Position numbers and translations under genes: made by a program. Of a stretch of DNA of 64,000 nucleotides, positions 9,444 to 18,514 are shown in pieces. The first letter of the stretch is position 1, and each line of letters begins with the position of its first letter. The notes beneath the pieces are model-generated. The model was not told where the DNA came from. It saw only the letters and a list, made by a program, of their open reading frames with translations, and ran no database searches. The DNA comes from Herbaspirillum rhizosphaerae (GTDB taxonomy: Bacteria; Pseudomonadota; Gammaproteobacteria; Burkholderiales; Burkholderiaceae_D). The DNA is taken from positions 1 to 64,000 of the forward strand of contig NZ_LFLU01000001.1 in the NCBI RefSeq assembly GCF_001189965.1, given 5' to 3'.

Positions 9444-11246
9444 ATGTTCTTTTCCACTTTGCGTATGCGTCTGATCGCCCTGTGCGTATCGGTTGTCGTG
9501 CTGGCGATGCTTGCCATCATCGGCGCCAATTTCCTGACGAGCAAATCGCGCATGATGGACTCGCTCGACAGCCAGACGCGCCAGCTGTCGGACAGCCACG
9601 CCGCCACCATTGCAGAATGGGTGGCGTCGAAGAAATCGGTGGTGACGTCCATCAAGCTGGCGGTCGATGCGCCCGAGCCGCTGGCGTTCGTCAAGGCGGC
9701 GGAACAGGCCGGCGGCTTTGATCTGGCCTACATCGGTTATGCCGACAAGCACACTGTCTTCTCGCAGGAACGCACGCGTGCGCCGGATTATGATCCGACC
9801 AAGCGCTCCTGGTATACGCTGGCCTCGCAGGTGGCCGGTCCGGTGGTGACTTCGCCTTACACCAGCGCCAGCACCGGCCGGCTGCTGGTGACCTTTGCCG
9901 AAGCCATCGGCGCGACCGGGCAGACCACAGCCGTGGCGGCAGCGGACGTGTTGCTCGACACCGTGGTGCGCACCATCGTGGCGATCAAGCCGACGCCGGC
10001 GAGCTACGCCTTTCTGGTCGACAGCAAGGGCAAGATCATCGCCCATCCCGACACCAAGCTGACCCTCAAGCCGATCGCCGATCTGGACAAGGACCTGTCG
10101 GTGCAGACGCTGGCGGAAATCGAAAGCACGCGTCAGAGCAAGCAAATCCGCCTGAACGACCGCGACGGCATGCTCTATGTTTCCAAAGTTGCCGGCACCG
10201 ACTGGCTGCTGGTGGTGGTGCTCGATCGCGCCGACGCCACCTCGCCGCTCAAGGCCATGCTGGGATCCTCGGCCGCGACCGCACTGGTGGTGACGGCGCT
10301 GGTCTGCCTGCTGCTGAGCGTGCTGATCGCCAAGGCCTTGCAGCGCCTGGCGCTGGTGCGCAATGCGCTGGGTGAAATCGCGGTCGGCGACGGCGACCTG
10401 ACGCGGCGCCTGGATGCCAATGGCAAGGATGAACTGGCGCAGATCGGCCTGGCGTTCAATCAGTTCGTCGACAAGATCTCGGCGGTGCTGCTCGACATCC
10501 GCAAGGCCAGCGACACCATCAAGGACGCGTCGCGCGAGATCGCCGACGGCAACAGCGACTTGTCCGCGCGCACCGAAGCGCAAGCCGGCTCGCTGGAAGA
10601 AACCGCCTCCGCCATGGAAGAGCTGACTGCCGGCGTCAAGAACAATGCCGACAATGCGCACGAAGCCAATCTGCTGGTTGCCTCCGCCTCCGACATTGCG
10701 GTCCGCGGCGGCGACATGGTCGGCCAGGTGGTCGACACCATGGGTGCGATCAACGAGTCGTCGAAGAAGATTGTCGACATCATCAGCGTGATCGACGGCA
10801 TCGCTTTCCAGACCAATATCCTCGCCCTGAATGCGGCTGTGGAAGCGGCGCGCGCCGGTGAGCAGGGCCGCGGCTTTGCCGTGGTGGCGTCGGAAGTGCG
10901 CAGCCTGGCGCAGCGTTCGGCCACGGCCGCCAAGGAGATCAAGGTGCTGATCGGCGACTCGGTGGTGCAAGTCGAGCAGGGCAGCCAACTGGTGGAGCAG
11001 GCCGGTGCGACGATTCGCGAAGTGGTCGACAGCGTCAAGCGCGTGAGCGAAGTCGTGGCGGAAATCAGCGCCGCCAGCCGCGAGCAAAGCCAGGGCATCA
11101 ACCAGACTAACCAGGCAATCACGCAGATGGATGAAACCACGCAGCAGAACGCGGCGCTGGTGGAGCAAGCGGCAGCAGGTGCGCAATCCCTGCAGGAGCA
11201 GGCGATCCGCCTGGCCGGTGCGGTGAGTTCGTTCAGATTGAACTGA
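9444..11246 (+). CDS. methyl-accepting chemotaxis protein with dCache-type sensor
   Basis: This 600-residue receptor has a membrane helix at about 7-29, a periplasmic region of about 250 residues with double-Cache hallmarks ([13 protein letters not shown], then [20 protein letters not shown]), a second helix near 275-300, HAMP, and the conserved signalling domain. dCache_1 domains commonly bind amino acids, polyamines or organic acids directly in the periplasm. Unlike the neighbouring receptors it ends SSFRLN, without a WxxF tether, so it may depend on other receptors for efficient adaptation. AAAGGTAG precedes the ATG at 9444. A very strong bidirectional terminator separates it from the convergent sixA gene. 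Confidence 0.9.
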   Translation: MFFSTLRMRLIALCVSVVVLAMLAIIGANFLTSKSRMMDSLDSQTRQLSDSHAATIAEWVASKKSVVTSIKLAVDAPEPLAFVKAAEQAGGFDLAYIGYADKHTVFSQERTRAPDYDPTKRSWYTLASQVAGPVVTSPYTSASTGRLLVTFAEAIGATGQTTAVAAADVLLDTVVRTIVAIKPTPASYAFLVDSKGKIIAHPDTKLTLKPIADLDKDLSVQTLAEIESTRQSKQIRLNDRDGMLYVSKVAGTDWLLVVVLDRADATSPLKAMLGSSAATALVVTALVCLLLSVLIAKALQRLALVRNALGEIAVGDGDLTRRLDANGKDELAQIGLAFNQFVDKISAVLLDIRKASDTIKDASREIADGNSDLSARTEAQAGSLEETASAMEELTAGVKNNADNAHEANLLVASASDIAVRGGDMVGQVVDTMGAINESSKKIVDIISVIDGIAFQTNILALNAAVEAARAGEQGRGFAVVASEVRSLAQRSATAAKEIKVLIGDSVVQVEQGSQLVEQAGATIREVVDSVKRVSEVVAEISAASREQSQGINQTNQAITQMDETTQQNAALVEQAAAGAQSLQEQAIRLAGAVSSFRLN

Positions 11247-11304
11247 TGTCGTACGGATCCCGGTGCCGCCATGGTATGGCGGCATCGGCACAGGAGTAAA
11301 AAAA

Positions 11305-11345
11305 ACGCCGGGCTGCTGAGAACATCAGCAGCCCGGCGTCTTTTT
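11305..11345. terminator. strong bidirectional terminator between convergent genes
   Basis: ACGCCGGGCTGCTGA (11305-11319) pairs perfectly, 15 base pairs, with TCAGCAGCCCGGCGT (11325-11339) around a 5-base loop. It has an A-run on the left and a T-run on the right, so it serves the plus-strand chemoreceptor and the minus-strand sixA gene. A smaller hairpin, GCCGCCA/TGGCGGC, lies just upstream at 11265-11283. Confidence 0.95.
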
Positions 11346-11361
11346 ATCGTTCTCTCGCAGC

Positions 11362-11820
11362 TTACTTGGCGATCAGATCCGGCGCCATCACTGCGCGCAG
11401 ATAGTTGGTGGTGATGTCGCCACGCTCGCGTTGGGCAATCCACCAGACGTTGGCTTTGCGGATCGACCATTCTTGCGGCATGCCGCCGATGAGTTGCGCC
11501 GCGACCAGCCCCAGCGTCGGCTGATGGCCGATGACCAGCACCGGCTCGCGGCTGTCGGGCCAGTTGGCGGCGGCGAGCAGGTCTTCCGGCGATTTGTCCG
11601 GCGCCAGGTCGGCGTGGATCTTGAACTTGCGTCCCAGCGCTTCGGCCGTCTGCACGGTGCGGGTGGCCGGACTGACCAGGATGCGGCAGCTTTCCGGCAG
11701 GTTGCGATCGAGCCAGTCGGCCATCTTCCACGCCTGCTTGTGTCCCTTGCCGGTCAGGGCGCGACCTTCATCCGGCTCGCCCAACTCCGCTTCTGCATGA
11801 CGCCATAAAATCAGTTCCAT
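11362..11820 (-). CDS. sixA: SixA-like phosphohistidine phosphatase (histidine phosphatase superfamily)
   Basis: This 152-residue protein opens MELILWRHAEAE, the RHG/RHA catalytic motif of the phosphoglycerate-mutase-like histidine phosphatases (His8), has SPATRTVQTAEAL in mid-sequence and the second catalytic histidine in VIGHQPTLG. SixA enzymes of this length dephosphorylate phosphohistidine on phosphotransfer proteins, in E. coli the nitrogen-PTS protein. The ATG at 11820 has AGAGGCG about 8 bases upstream. It follows ppk1 by 47 bases on the same strand, so the two are probably co-transcribed. Ppk1 also works through a phosphohistidine, which makes the pairing interesting, but a direct link is inference. 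Confidence 0.8.
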   Translation of the reverse strand: MELILWRHAEAELGEPDEGRALTGKGHKQAWKMADWLDRNLPESCRILVSPATRTVQTAEALGRKFKIHADLAPDKSPEDLLAAANWPDSREPVLVIGHQPTLGLVAAQLIGGMPQEWSIRKANVWWIAQRERGDITTNYLRAVMAPDLIAK

Positions 11821-11867
11821 GGGGAATCGCCTCTGGTTGATTGGTGGATTCTGCTCAATTGGGACCG

Positions 11868-13979
11868 TCATTCCTCGACCAGCGGCGCGGCGATGCCGAG
11901 CGTATTCATCAGATAGGCCTGGGCGCTGAATGCGGCCTGGCGCGAGCTTGCCTTTTTGAGTACGTAAACGCCGTCGCAGTTCAAATGCCATGCATTGGTG
12001 TTGTCTTTCAGGTAAGGATCGAGTCCTTCGCTGATGATGCGCTTCTTGAGCGCCTTGTCCAGGATCGGGAAGGCGACTTCAATGCGGCGGAACAGATTGC
12101 GGTTCATCCAGTCGGCGCTCGACAGATAGACGTCGTGGGCCAGGTCGTTGCGGAAATAATAGATGCGCGAGTGTTCCAGATAGCGGCCGATCACCGAGCG
12201 CACGCGGATATTTTCCGACAGGCCTGCCACGCCGGGACGCAGCGCGCAGGCGCCGCGCACGATCAGGTCGATCTTCACGCCGTCGGCCGAAGCGGCATAC
12301 AGCGCGCGGATCACCGACTCGTCCAGCAGCGCGTTCATCTTGGCGATGATGCGGGCCGGGCGGCCTTCGCGCGCGATCAGCGCCTCGTTGCGGATGGCGC
12401 GGATGATTTCCTTTTGCAGCGAGAACGGCGCCAGCCACAGATGGTTCAGGGTGCGCGGCTTGGTCAGCGTGGTCAGGTGGATGAAGACCTCGTTGACTTC
12501 GGCGGTCAGTTCGCGGTGCGAGGTCAGCAGGCCGAAATCGGTATAGAACTTGGTCGTCGTCGGGTGATAGTTGCCGGTGCCGAGGTGGGCATAGAAGTGC
12601 AGGGCGTCGTCTTCGCGGCGGATCACCAGTGCGATCTTGGCGTGGGTCTTGAGGCCGACCACGCCGTACACGACTTGCGCGCCGGCCTGCTCCAGCTTCA
12701 CGGCCCAGTTGATGTTGGCTTCTTCGTCGAAGCGCGCCATCAGTTCGACGATGACGGTGACTTCCTTGCCGCGCTGGGCGGCATGGATCAGCGCTTCCAT
12801 CAGGTCGGAGTTCATGCCGGTGCGGTAAATCGTTTGCTTGATCGCCACCACGTTCGGGTCGTGCGCTGCGGTGCGGATGAAATCCACCACCGGCTGGAAC
12901 GACTGGAACGGATGATGCAGCAGCACGTCGCGCTTTTTCAGCACGGCGAAGATGTTTTCGTTCTGCAGGTTCGGCGGCAACGTCGGCGAAAACGGCGGGA
13001 AGCGCAGCGCCGGCACCGACGCCAGGTCGACCAGCTCGGACAGGCGCACCAGATTCACCGGACCCTTGACCGCATACAGGCGGTTGCGCTCGATGAAGAA
13101 CTGATTCAGCAGGAACTGCGCCAGATGCTCCGGGCAGTTGCTGGCCACTTCCAGACGCACGCCGACGCCGAACTGGCGGCTTTGCAATTCGGTCTGCAAG
13201 GCCTGGCGCAGGTTCTTGACTTCTTCTTCATCCACCCACAGGTCGCTGTTGCGCGTGACACGGAACTGCGAATAGGCGACGATCTCGCGGCCTGTAAATA
13301 ATTCCGCAATATGCGCGTGGATCACCGACGACAGCAGGCAGAACGACACGCCTTTCTGGTCCGACAGGCCGTCAGGCAGGCGGATCACGCGCGGCAGCAC
13401 ACGCGGCGCCTTGACGATGGCGATCGCCGTGCCGCGGCCGAAGGCGTCCTTGCCGGACAGCTCGATGATGAAGTTCAGACTCTTGTTCAGCACCTGCGGG
13501 AAAGGGTGGGCCGGATCGAGGCCGATCGGCGTCAGCAGCGGGCGCACGTTCTGTTCGAAATACTGCTTGACCCAGGCGCGCTGGGCGTCGTTGCGGTCTT
13601 CGTGACGCAGCAGGTGGATGCCTTTGTTGGCCAACTGCGGCAGGATTTCCTTGTTCAGCAATTCGTACTGACGCGCCACGATCTGGTGACATTCGATGCT
13701 GGTGCGTTCCAGCGCGGCGCTCAGTTCGGGCGGGTCGATGTGCTCGCCTTCGATGCGGTTGGCCAGCAGGCTGGCGATGCGGACTTCAAAGAATTCGTCG
13801 AGGTTGCTGCTGCAGATGCACAAATAGCGCAGGCGCTCGAGCAAGGGAATCTGCTTGTTTTCCGCCTGGGCCAGAACGCGGCGGTTGAACGCCAATTGTG
13901 ACAGTTCGCGGTTGAGATAAATGGCGGTCGGATTGATTTCTGTGTGAGCGCTATCTTCCGGCTTTGTTTTTCTGGTCAT
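11868..13979 (-). CDS. ppk1: polyphosphate kinase 1
   Basis: This 703-residue enzyme polymerises the gamma-phosphate of ATP into polyphosphate. It matches the usual Ppk1 length and order: N domain (YLNRELSQLAFNRRVLAQAE at about 21-40, CSSNLDEFFEVR), head domain, and phospholipase-D-like catalytic domains with the autophosphorylated histidine in GLKTHAK (His446). AGGAATAACGC precedes the ATG. Upstream, a Pho box on the minus strand (14029-14046) lies 10 bases from a TACACT -10 element, so expression should rise when PhoB is active. It is divergent from pstS, and sixA follows it. No exopolyphosphatase (ppx) is in the window. Confidence 0.95.
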   Translation of the reverse strand: MTRKTKPEDSAHTEINPTAIYLNRELSQLAFNRRVLAQAENKQIPLLERLRYLCICSSNLDEFFEVRIASLLANRIEGEHIDPPELSAALERTSIECHQIVARQYELLNKEILPQLANKGIHLLRHEDRNDAQRAWVKQYFEQNVRPLLTPIGLDPAHPFPQVLNKSLNFIIELSGKDAFGRGTAIAIVKAPRVLPRVIRLPDGLSDQKGVSFCLLSSVIHAHIAELFTGREIVAYSQFRVTRNSDLWVDEEEVKNLRQALQTELQSRQFGVGVRLEVASNCPEHLAQFLLNQFFIERNRLYAVKGPVNLVRLSELVDLASVPALRFPPFSPTLPPNLQNENIFAVLKKRDVLLHHPFQSFQPVVDFIRTAAHDPNVVAIKQTIYRTGMNSDLMEALIHAAQRGKEVTVIVELMARFDEEANINWAVKLEQAGAQVVYGVVGLKTHAKIALVIRREDDALHFYAHLGTGNYHPTTTKFYTDFGLLTSHRELTAEVNEVFIHLTTLTKPRTLNHLWLAPFSLQKEIIRAIRNEALIAREGRPARIIAKMNALLDESVIRALYAASADGVKIDLIVRGACALRPGVAGLSENIRVRSVIGRYLEHSRIYYFRNDLAHDVYLSSADWMNRNLFRRIEVAFPILDKALKKRIISEGLDPYLKDNTNAWHLNCDGVYVLKKASSRQAAFSAQAYLMNTLGIAAPLVEE

Positions 13980-14028
13980 GCGTTATTCCTGTATCCCTGG
14001 CAATTTTTTCGCAGTGTAGGGTGGCTGT

Positions 14029-14046
14029 ATGACAAGTTAATGACAA
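14029..14046 (-). promoter_or_regulatory. Pho box in the ppk1 promoter
   Basis: Read on the minus strand the site is TTGTCATTAACTTGTCAT: two GTCA half-sites at exactly 11-base spacing, close to the Pho-box consensus. A -10-like TACACT (14018-14013) follows 10 bases downstream, placing the box at the -35 position, as in PhoB-activated promoters. The implied leader to the ppk1 ATG is about 27 bases. Confidence 0.75.
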
Positions 14047-14200
14047 ACCGGCCGGGCCTTGTCATAAACGCGCGCACCCTTGATGCGACTGCATTTCCAT
14101 GCGGAAATTAATCTTCCGCATTCGATTCTACTGCAGGGCTGTGCACTCCGGCGGACGTTGTCAAAAAGAAATCGAATCCTTTTCCTCCATGACAAGTGTG

Positions 14201-14219
14201 GGTCATAAACTCGTCACAA
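14201..14219 (+). promoter_or_regulatory. Pho box upstream of pstS
   Basis: GGTCATAAACTCGTCACAA carries two GTCA half-sites at 11-base spacing on the plus strand. It is about 130 bases before the pstS start and faces the pst operon. A further single half-site (TTGTCATAA, about 14059-14067) lies between the two full boxes. The -10 element is not clear. Confidence 0.75.
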
Positions 14220-14351
14220 TTGCTGGTTAAAGTTCACCCCGTCCCTGGAACTCATTCCATAAGTACGTCACCCGGCTGGTCTGGCAAGTAAGACGACGAT
14301 TTATGAAATGGGTTCTTCGACAAACAATCTCGTCAAACATAGGAGCAAGAC

Positions 14352-15401
14352 ATGGGGTTTAATCACATTCTTAAATCTGTTGCGGTAGCAGTGTGCGGCA
14401 CGGTCGCGTTTTCTGCAGCAGCACATGCAGCAGAAATCACCGGCGCTGGCGCATCGTTCCCGTATCCGATTTACGCCAAATGGGCAGAATCGTACAAGGC
14501 TGCTACCGGTAACAGCCTGAACTACCAATCCATCGGTTCCGGTGGCGGCATCAAGCAAATCAAGGCAAAGACTGTTGACTTCGGCGCCTCCGATGCTCCG
14601 CTGTCGCAAGCTGAGCTCGACGCTGACGGCTTGACACAATTCCCGGCAGTGGTCGGCGGCGTTGTGCCAGTCATCAACCTCGACGGTACTACTCCAGGCC
14701 AGGTCAAGCTGTCCGGTCAAGTGCTGGGCGACATCTACTCGGGCAAGATCACCAAGTGGAATGCTCCTGAAATCGCAGCGCTGAACGCAGGCGTCAAGCT
14801 GCCGGCAGAAGACATCACCGTGGTCTACCGTTCCGACGGTTCGGGCACATCGTTCGTGTTCACCAGCTACCTGTCGAAGGCTAACGCCGACTTCAAGTCC
14901 AAGATCGGCGCAGGCACAGCAGTCAAGTGGCCGGTCGGCGTGGGCGGCAAGGGTAACGAAGGCGTTGCAGCCAACGTGCAAAAGGTCAAGGGCGCAATCG
15001 GCTACGTCGAATACGCTTACGTCAAGAAGAACAAGCTGAACTACACCCAGCTGAAGAACAAGGACGGCACTTTCGTGTCGCCTGACGACGCGACATTCAA
15101 GGCAGCGACTGCTGCTGCCGACTGGGCCAAGACGCCAGGTTTCGCAGTTGACTTCACTGATGCAGCCGGCAAGAACAGCTGGCCTATCAGCAGCGCAACC
15201 TTCATCCTGCTGCACAAGGCGCAAGCTGCCGACGGCGCCAAGGGCAAGGAAGTCCTGAAGTTCTTCGACTGGGCCTACAAGAACGGCGGCGCTGCTGCTG
15301 CCGATCTGGACTACGTGCCACTGCCAGCATCGGTCACCAAGCTGGTTGAAGATTCCTGGAAAGCCAATGTCAAGGACAGCTCCGGCAAGGCAATCTGGTA
15401 A
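14352..15401 (+). CDS. pstS: periplasmic phosphate-binding protein
   Basis: This 349-residue binding protein has a signal peptide ending AAAHA (cleavage after about residue 26), giving a mature start AEITGAGASFPYPIY. The phosphate-contact loops are visible: GAGASFP, GSGGGIKQIK, FGASDAPLS and YRSDGSGTSFVFTSYL. It captures inorganic phosphate in the periplasm and passes it to PstCA. AGGAGC precedes the ATG. It heads pstS-pstC-pstA-pstB-phoU-phoB-phoR, the arrangement usual in Burkholderiales, and an upstream Pho box supports PhoB control. Codons here appear strongly biased, fitting high expression under starvation. Confidence 0.97.
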   Translation: MGFNHILKSVAVAVCGTVAFSAAAHAAEITGAGASFPYPIYAKWAESYKAATGNSLNYQSIGSGGGIKQIKAKTVDFGASDAPLSQAELDADGLTQFPAVVGGVVPVINLDGTTPGQVKLSGQVLGDIYSGKITKWNAPEIAALNAGVKLPAEDITVVYRSDGSGTSFVFTSYLSKANADFKSKIGAGTAVKWPVGVGGKGNEGVAANVQKVKGAIGYVEYAYVKKNKLNYTQLKNKDGTFVSPDDATFKAATAAADWAKTPGFAVDFTDAAGKNSWPISSATFILLHKAQAADGAKGKEVLKFFDWAYKNGGAAAADLDYVPLPASVTKLVEDSWKANVKDSSGKAIW

Positions 15402-15422
15402 TCAGTATTCAGTACTGCCCCG

Positions 15423-15502
15423 GGTACGCCCAAGCGGCGTACCAAATGTGCAATAACTGAAACAAGGCAGGGCTGCGGCAGACCATCCGGTCTTCGCAGC
15501 CC
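15423..15502 (+). other. two intercistronic hairpins between pstS and pstC
   Basis: GGTACGCC (15423-15430) pairs with GGCGTACC (15436-15443), and GGGCTGCG (15470-15477) with CGCAGCCC (15495-15502); the second contains an inner GACC/GGTC stem. Neither has a T-run. Such structures often stabilise the upstream transcript or partly terminate it, which would let PstS be made in excess over the membrane components. The second ends only about 10 bases before the pstC ribosome-binding site. Confidence 0.6.
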
Positions 15503-15522
15503 GCTACTAAATGGTGAAAACA

Positions 15523-16557
15523 ATGAGCTCAAACATCTCTGCCACGACCATGTCGAACACCGATCTAGGTAAGCCTCCCGTAGATACGTCTGCGCAGCAA
15601 GCTCACGAAGAGCTGTTGGCAACGATGCGCAAGCAACGCATTCAAGATTTCCTCTTTCATAAAGTCACGCTGATCTTCGCATTGTCGGTATTGCTGATGC
15701 TCGGCGGGATTATTGTCTCCCTCTTTATCGGCGCCTGGCCGGCCTTCCACGAATTTGGCCCCGGCTTCATCACGCGCGTGGAGTGGGATCCGGTCAATGA
15801 CCAATACGGCGCAGCGATCGCCATCGTCGGTACGCTGTCCACTTCGCTGATCGCGCTGCTGATCGCTTTCCCGGTCAGCTTCGGCATCGCACTGTTCCTC
15901 ACTGAAATCTGCCCGAGCCGCCTGCGTCGTCCGCTCGGCACCGCAGTCGAACTGCTGGCCGGCGTGCCCAGCATCATCTACGGTATGTGGGGTTTGTTCG
16001 TGTTCGCGCCGCTGTTTGCGGAATACGGCCAGCCCCTCCTGAAAGCCACCATCGGCCAGCTGCCGGTGATCGGCGCCTTGTTCCAGGGCCCGACCATGGG
16101 TATCGGCATCATGACCGCCGGCCTGATTCTGTCGGTCATGATCATCCCGTTCATCGCGTCCGTGATGCGCGACGTGTTCGAAGTCGTGCCGGCCGTGTTG
16201 AAAGAATCCGCTTACGGCCTCGGCTGTACCCGTTGGGAAGTGGTGCGCAAGGTGGTGCTGCCTTACACCAAGACCGGCGTGGTCGGCGGCGTCATGCTCG
16301 GCCTCGGTCGCGCACTCGGTGAAACGATGGCGGTCACTTTCGTGATCGGCAACTCGCACCGTCTGTCGTGGTCGCTGTTCGCCGCCGGCAACAGTATCGC
16401 TTCCACACTCGCCAATGAAATCGCCGAAGCCTCGTCGAAGCTGCACGTTTCGTCGCTCTTCGCACTCGGTCTGATCCTGTTCGTGATCACCTTCATCGTG
16501 CTGTCCGCGGCGAAGATCATGTTGATGGGCATGACACGCAAGGAAGGTGCAAAATAA
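15523..16557 (+). CDS. pstC: phosphate ABC transporter permease PstC
   Basis: This 344-residue membrane protein has a roughly 60-residue cytoplasmic N-terminus, then six predicted helices (the first about [19 protein letters not shown]), and the ABC permease EAA loop [20 protein letters not shown]. Together with PstA it forms the inner-membrane channel of the high-affinity phosphate transporter. Two in-frame ATGs exist (15511 and 15523); GGTGA lies five bases before the second, which I prefer. The stop TAA shares its last base with the pstA ATG, so translation is coupled. Confidence 0.95.
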   Translation: MSSNISATTMSNTDLGKPPVDTSAQQAHEELLATMRKQRIQDFLFHKVTLIFALSVLLMLGGIIVSLFIGAWPAFHEFGPGFITRVEWDPVNDQYGAAIAIVGTLSTSLIALLIAFPVSFGIALFLTEICPSRLRRPLGTAVELLAGVPSIIYGMWGLFVFAPLFAEYGQPLLKATIGQLPVIGALFQGPTMGIGIMTAGLILSVMIIPFIASVMRDVFEVVPAVLKESAYGLGCTRWEVVRKVVLPYTKTGVVGGVMLGLGRALGETMAVTFVIGNSHRLSWSLFAAGNSIASTLANEIAEASSKLHVSSLFALGLILFVITFIVLSAAKIMLMGMTRKEGAK

Positions 16558-17483
16558 TGAATCAACCTGTCAATCAAAATGCCGCGCCGGCCCAGGCAAC
16601 ACAAGCAGCACACGCCAAGCCGGAAATCAATTCGCCGATGAACCCGGTGTATCGCCGCCGCCTGCTGCAACATCGCATCGGCATGCTGTTCTCTTTCCTG
16701 GCGATGGCAGCCGGCCTGGTGGTTCTGGCCTGGATTCTGCTGACGCTGGTGATCAAGGGTTTCAGCGCGATCAACATCGGCATGCTCACGCAAAACACCC
16801 CATCGCCAGGCGGCGACGGCGGCGGCCTGCTCAACCCTATCATCGGCAGTCTGATGATGGTCGGCGTCGGTACCCTGATCAGCACGCCGATCGGCATCCT
16901 GGCCGGCATCTACCTGGCTGAGTACGGCGAAGAGAGCAAGCTGGCGCAGACCACGCGTTTCGTTACCGACATCATGCTGTCGGCGCCATCGATCGTCATC
17001 GGTCTGTTCGTCTACGCGATCTACGTCGCCAACGTCGGCCACTTCTCCGGCTGGGCCGGCACCTTCGCGATCTCGCTGATTGCGATCCCGGTGGTGGTGC
17101 GTACGACCGACAACATGTTGAAGCTGGTGCCGAGCAGCCTGCGCGAAGCGGCATTCTCGCTCGGCGCGCCGCGCTGGAAGGTCGCCATGCTGGTGCGTCT
17201 GCGCGCGGTCAAGGCCGGCGTCGTGACCGGCGTGCTGCTGGCGGTGGCGCGTATTTCCGGTGAAACGGCGCCGCTGCTGTTCACTGCGCTCAACAACCAG
17301 TTCTTCAGCACCAACATGAATCAGCCGATCGCCAACTTGCCGGTGGTGATCAATCAGTTCGCCATGAGTCCTTACGACAACTGGGTCGCACTTGCATGGG
17401 GCGGCGCCTTGCTGATTACCTTCAGCGTGCTTGCCCTGAACATCCTGTCCCGAACCATGTTTAGCCAGCGCGTTCCAGGCTAA
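16557..17483 (+). CDS. pstA: phosphate ABC transporter permease PstA
   Basis: This 308-residue permease has a first helix at about 42-65, the PstA-specific GGDGGGLLNPIIGSL region, and the EAA loop REAAFSLGAPRWKVAMLVRL. It partners PstC in the inner membrane and docks on the PstB ATPase. The start overlaps the pstC stop by one base (TAATG). The order and spacing match the conserved pst operon. Confidence 0.95.
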   Translation: MNQPVNQNAAPAQATQAAHAKPEINSPMNPVYRRRLLQHRIGMLFSFLAMAAGLVVLAWILLTLVIKGFSAINIGMLTQNTPSPGGDGGGLLNPIIGSLMMVGVGTLISTPIGILAGIYLAEYGEESKLAQTTRFVTDIMLSAPSIVIGLFVYAIYVANVGHFSGWAGTFAISLIAIPVVVRTTDNMLKLVPSSLREAAFSLGAPRWKVAMLVRLRAVKAGVVTGVLLAVARISGETAPLLFTALNNQFFSTNMNQPIANLPVVINQFAMSPYDNWVALAWGGALLITFSVLALNILSRTMFSQRVPG

Positions 17484-17534
17484 GAAACAAGCGATCCCAG
17501 CGAATCCAGATAAGTGAATCGACAAGAGAACACT

Positions 17535-18320
17535 ATGACTACTCAGACATCCGCAACTGCAGACAAGAAATCGACCATTGAAATTTCTCAGCTGAATTTC
17601 TACTACGGCGGTTTTCACGGCCTGAAGAACATCAACATGAACATCTTCGAAGGCAAGGTCACCGCCTTCATCGGCCCGTCGGGCTGCGGCAAATCGACGC
17701 TGCTGCGCACCTTCAATCGCATGTATGACCTGTATCCGGGCCAGCGCGCCGAAGGCAAGATCATGTACGCCGGCAAGAACATCCTCGAGCCGGGCCAGGA
17801 CTTGAACATGCTGCGCGCCAAGGTCGGCATGGTGTTCCAGAAGCCGACACCGTTTCCGATGTCGGTCTACGACAATATCGCCTTCGGTATCCGTCTGTAT
17901 GAAAACCTGCCCAAGGGCGAAATGGACGAGCGCGTCGAATGGGCGCTCAACAAGGCGGCATTGTGGGGCGAAGTCAAGGACAAGCTGAACAAGAGCGGCC
18001 TGTCCCTCTCGGGCGGTCAGCAACAACGCCTGTGCATCGCCCGCGGCGTCGCGGTCAAGCCGGAAGTGCTGCTGCTGGACGAGCCGACATCGGCGCTGGA
18101 TCCGATCTCGACCGCCAAGGTGGAAGAGCTGATCGGCGAGCTGAAGAACGACTACACCATCGCCATCGTCACGCACAACATGCAACAAGCGGCGCGCTGC
18201 TCGGATTACACCGCCTATATGTACCTGGGCGAATTGATGGAATTCGGCGAGACCGACCAGATTTTCATGAATCCGGCGCGCAAGGAAACCCAAGACTACA
18301 TTACCGGTCGTTTCGGCTAA
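17535..18320 (+). CDS. pstB: phosphate ABC transporter ATP-binding protein
   Basis: This 261-residue ATPase shows Walker [10 protein letters not shown], the signature [14 protein letters not shown], Walker [14 protein letters not shown] and the switch histidine in IVTHNMQQ, as in PstB. It powers phosphate uptake by PstCA and relays transport status to PhoU/PhoR. An in-frame GTG at 17514 is possible, but the ATG at 17535 gives the usual N-terminus. It is followed not directly by phoU but by a 123-base palindrome, which is unusual in this tightly packed operon. Confidence 0.96.
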   Translation: MTTQTSATADKKSTIEISQLNFYYGGFHGLKNINMNIFEGKVTAFIGPSGCGKSTLLRTFNRMYDLYPGQRAEGKIMYAGKNILEPGQDLNMLRAKVGMVFQKPTPFPMSVYDNIAFGIRLYENLPKGEMDERVEWALNKAALWGEVKDKLNKSGLSLSGGQQQRLCIARGVAVKPEVLLLDEPTSALDPISTAKVEELIGELKNDYTIAIVTHNMQQAARCSDYTAYMYLGELMEFGETDQIFMNPARKETQDYITGRFG

Positions 18321-18443
18321 TTGAATCATTGTCTCGGCTACTGCGCGACGCGATTTTGCGTCTGCGATGCTCACCGTACCTCCGTACGGCTGCGCTTCTC
18401 GACGCAAACTCACGCCGCTCGCTACGCCGATACAACGATTCAA
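18321..18443. repeat. long imperfect palindrome inside the pst-pho operon
   Basis: The 123 bases directly after the pstB stop form a whole-length imperfect inverted repeat. The ends TTGAATC and GATTCAA match, then TTGT/ACAA and TCGGC/GCCGA, continuing inward to a perfect central hairpin CCGTAC-CTCC-GTACGG (18374-18389) centred on 18382, the centre of the whole element. It has no coding potential that I can support. It looks like a dispersed intergenic palindrome of a kind common in Oxalobacteraceae; it could trim expression of phoU-phoB-phoR relative to pst. Confidence 0.75.
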
Positions 18444-18514
18444 GGGCAGTTGATGAGTTCTCCTGCCACGGCTTTTGAAGTCATTTAATTTACAAAATTT
18501 TTTAAGGACGTGAC

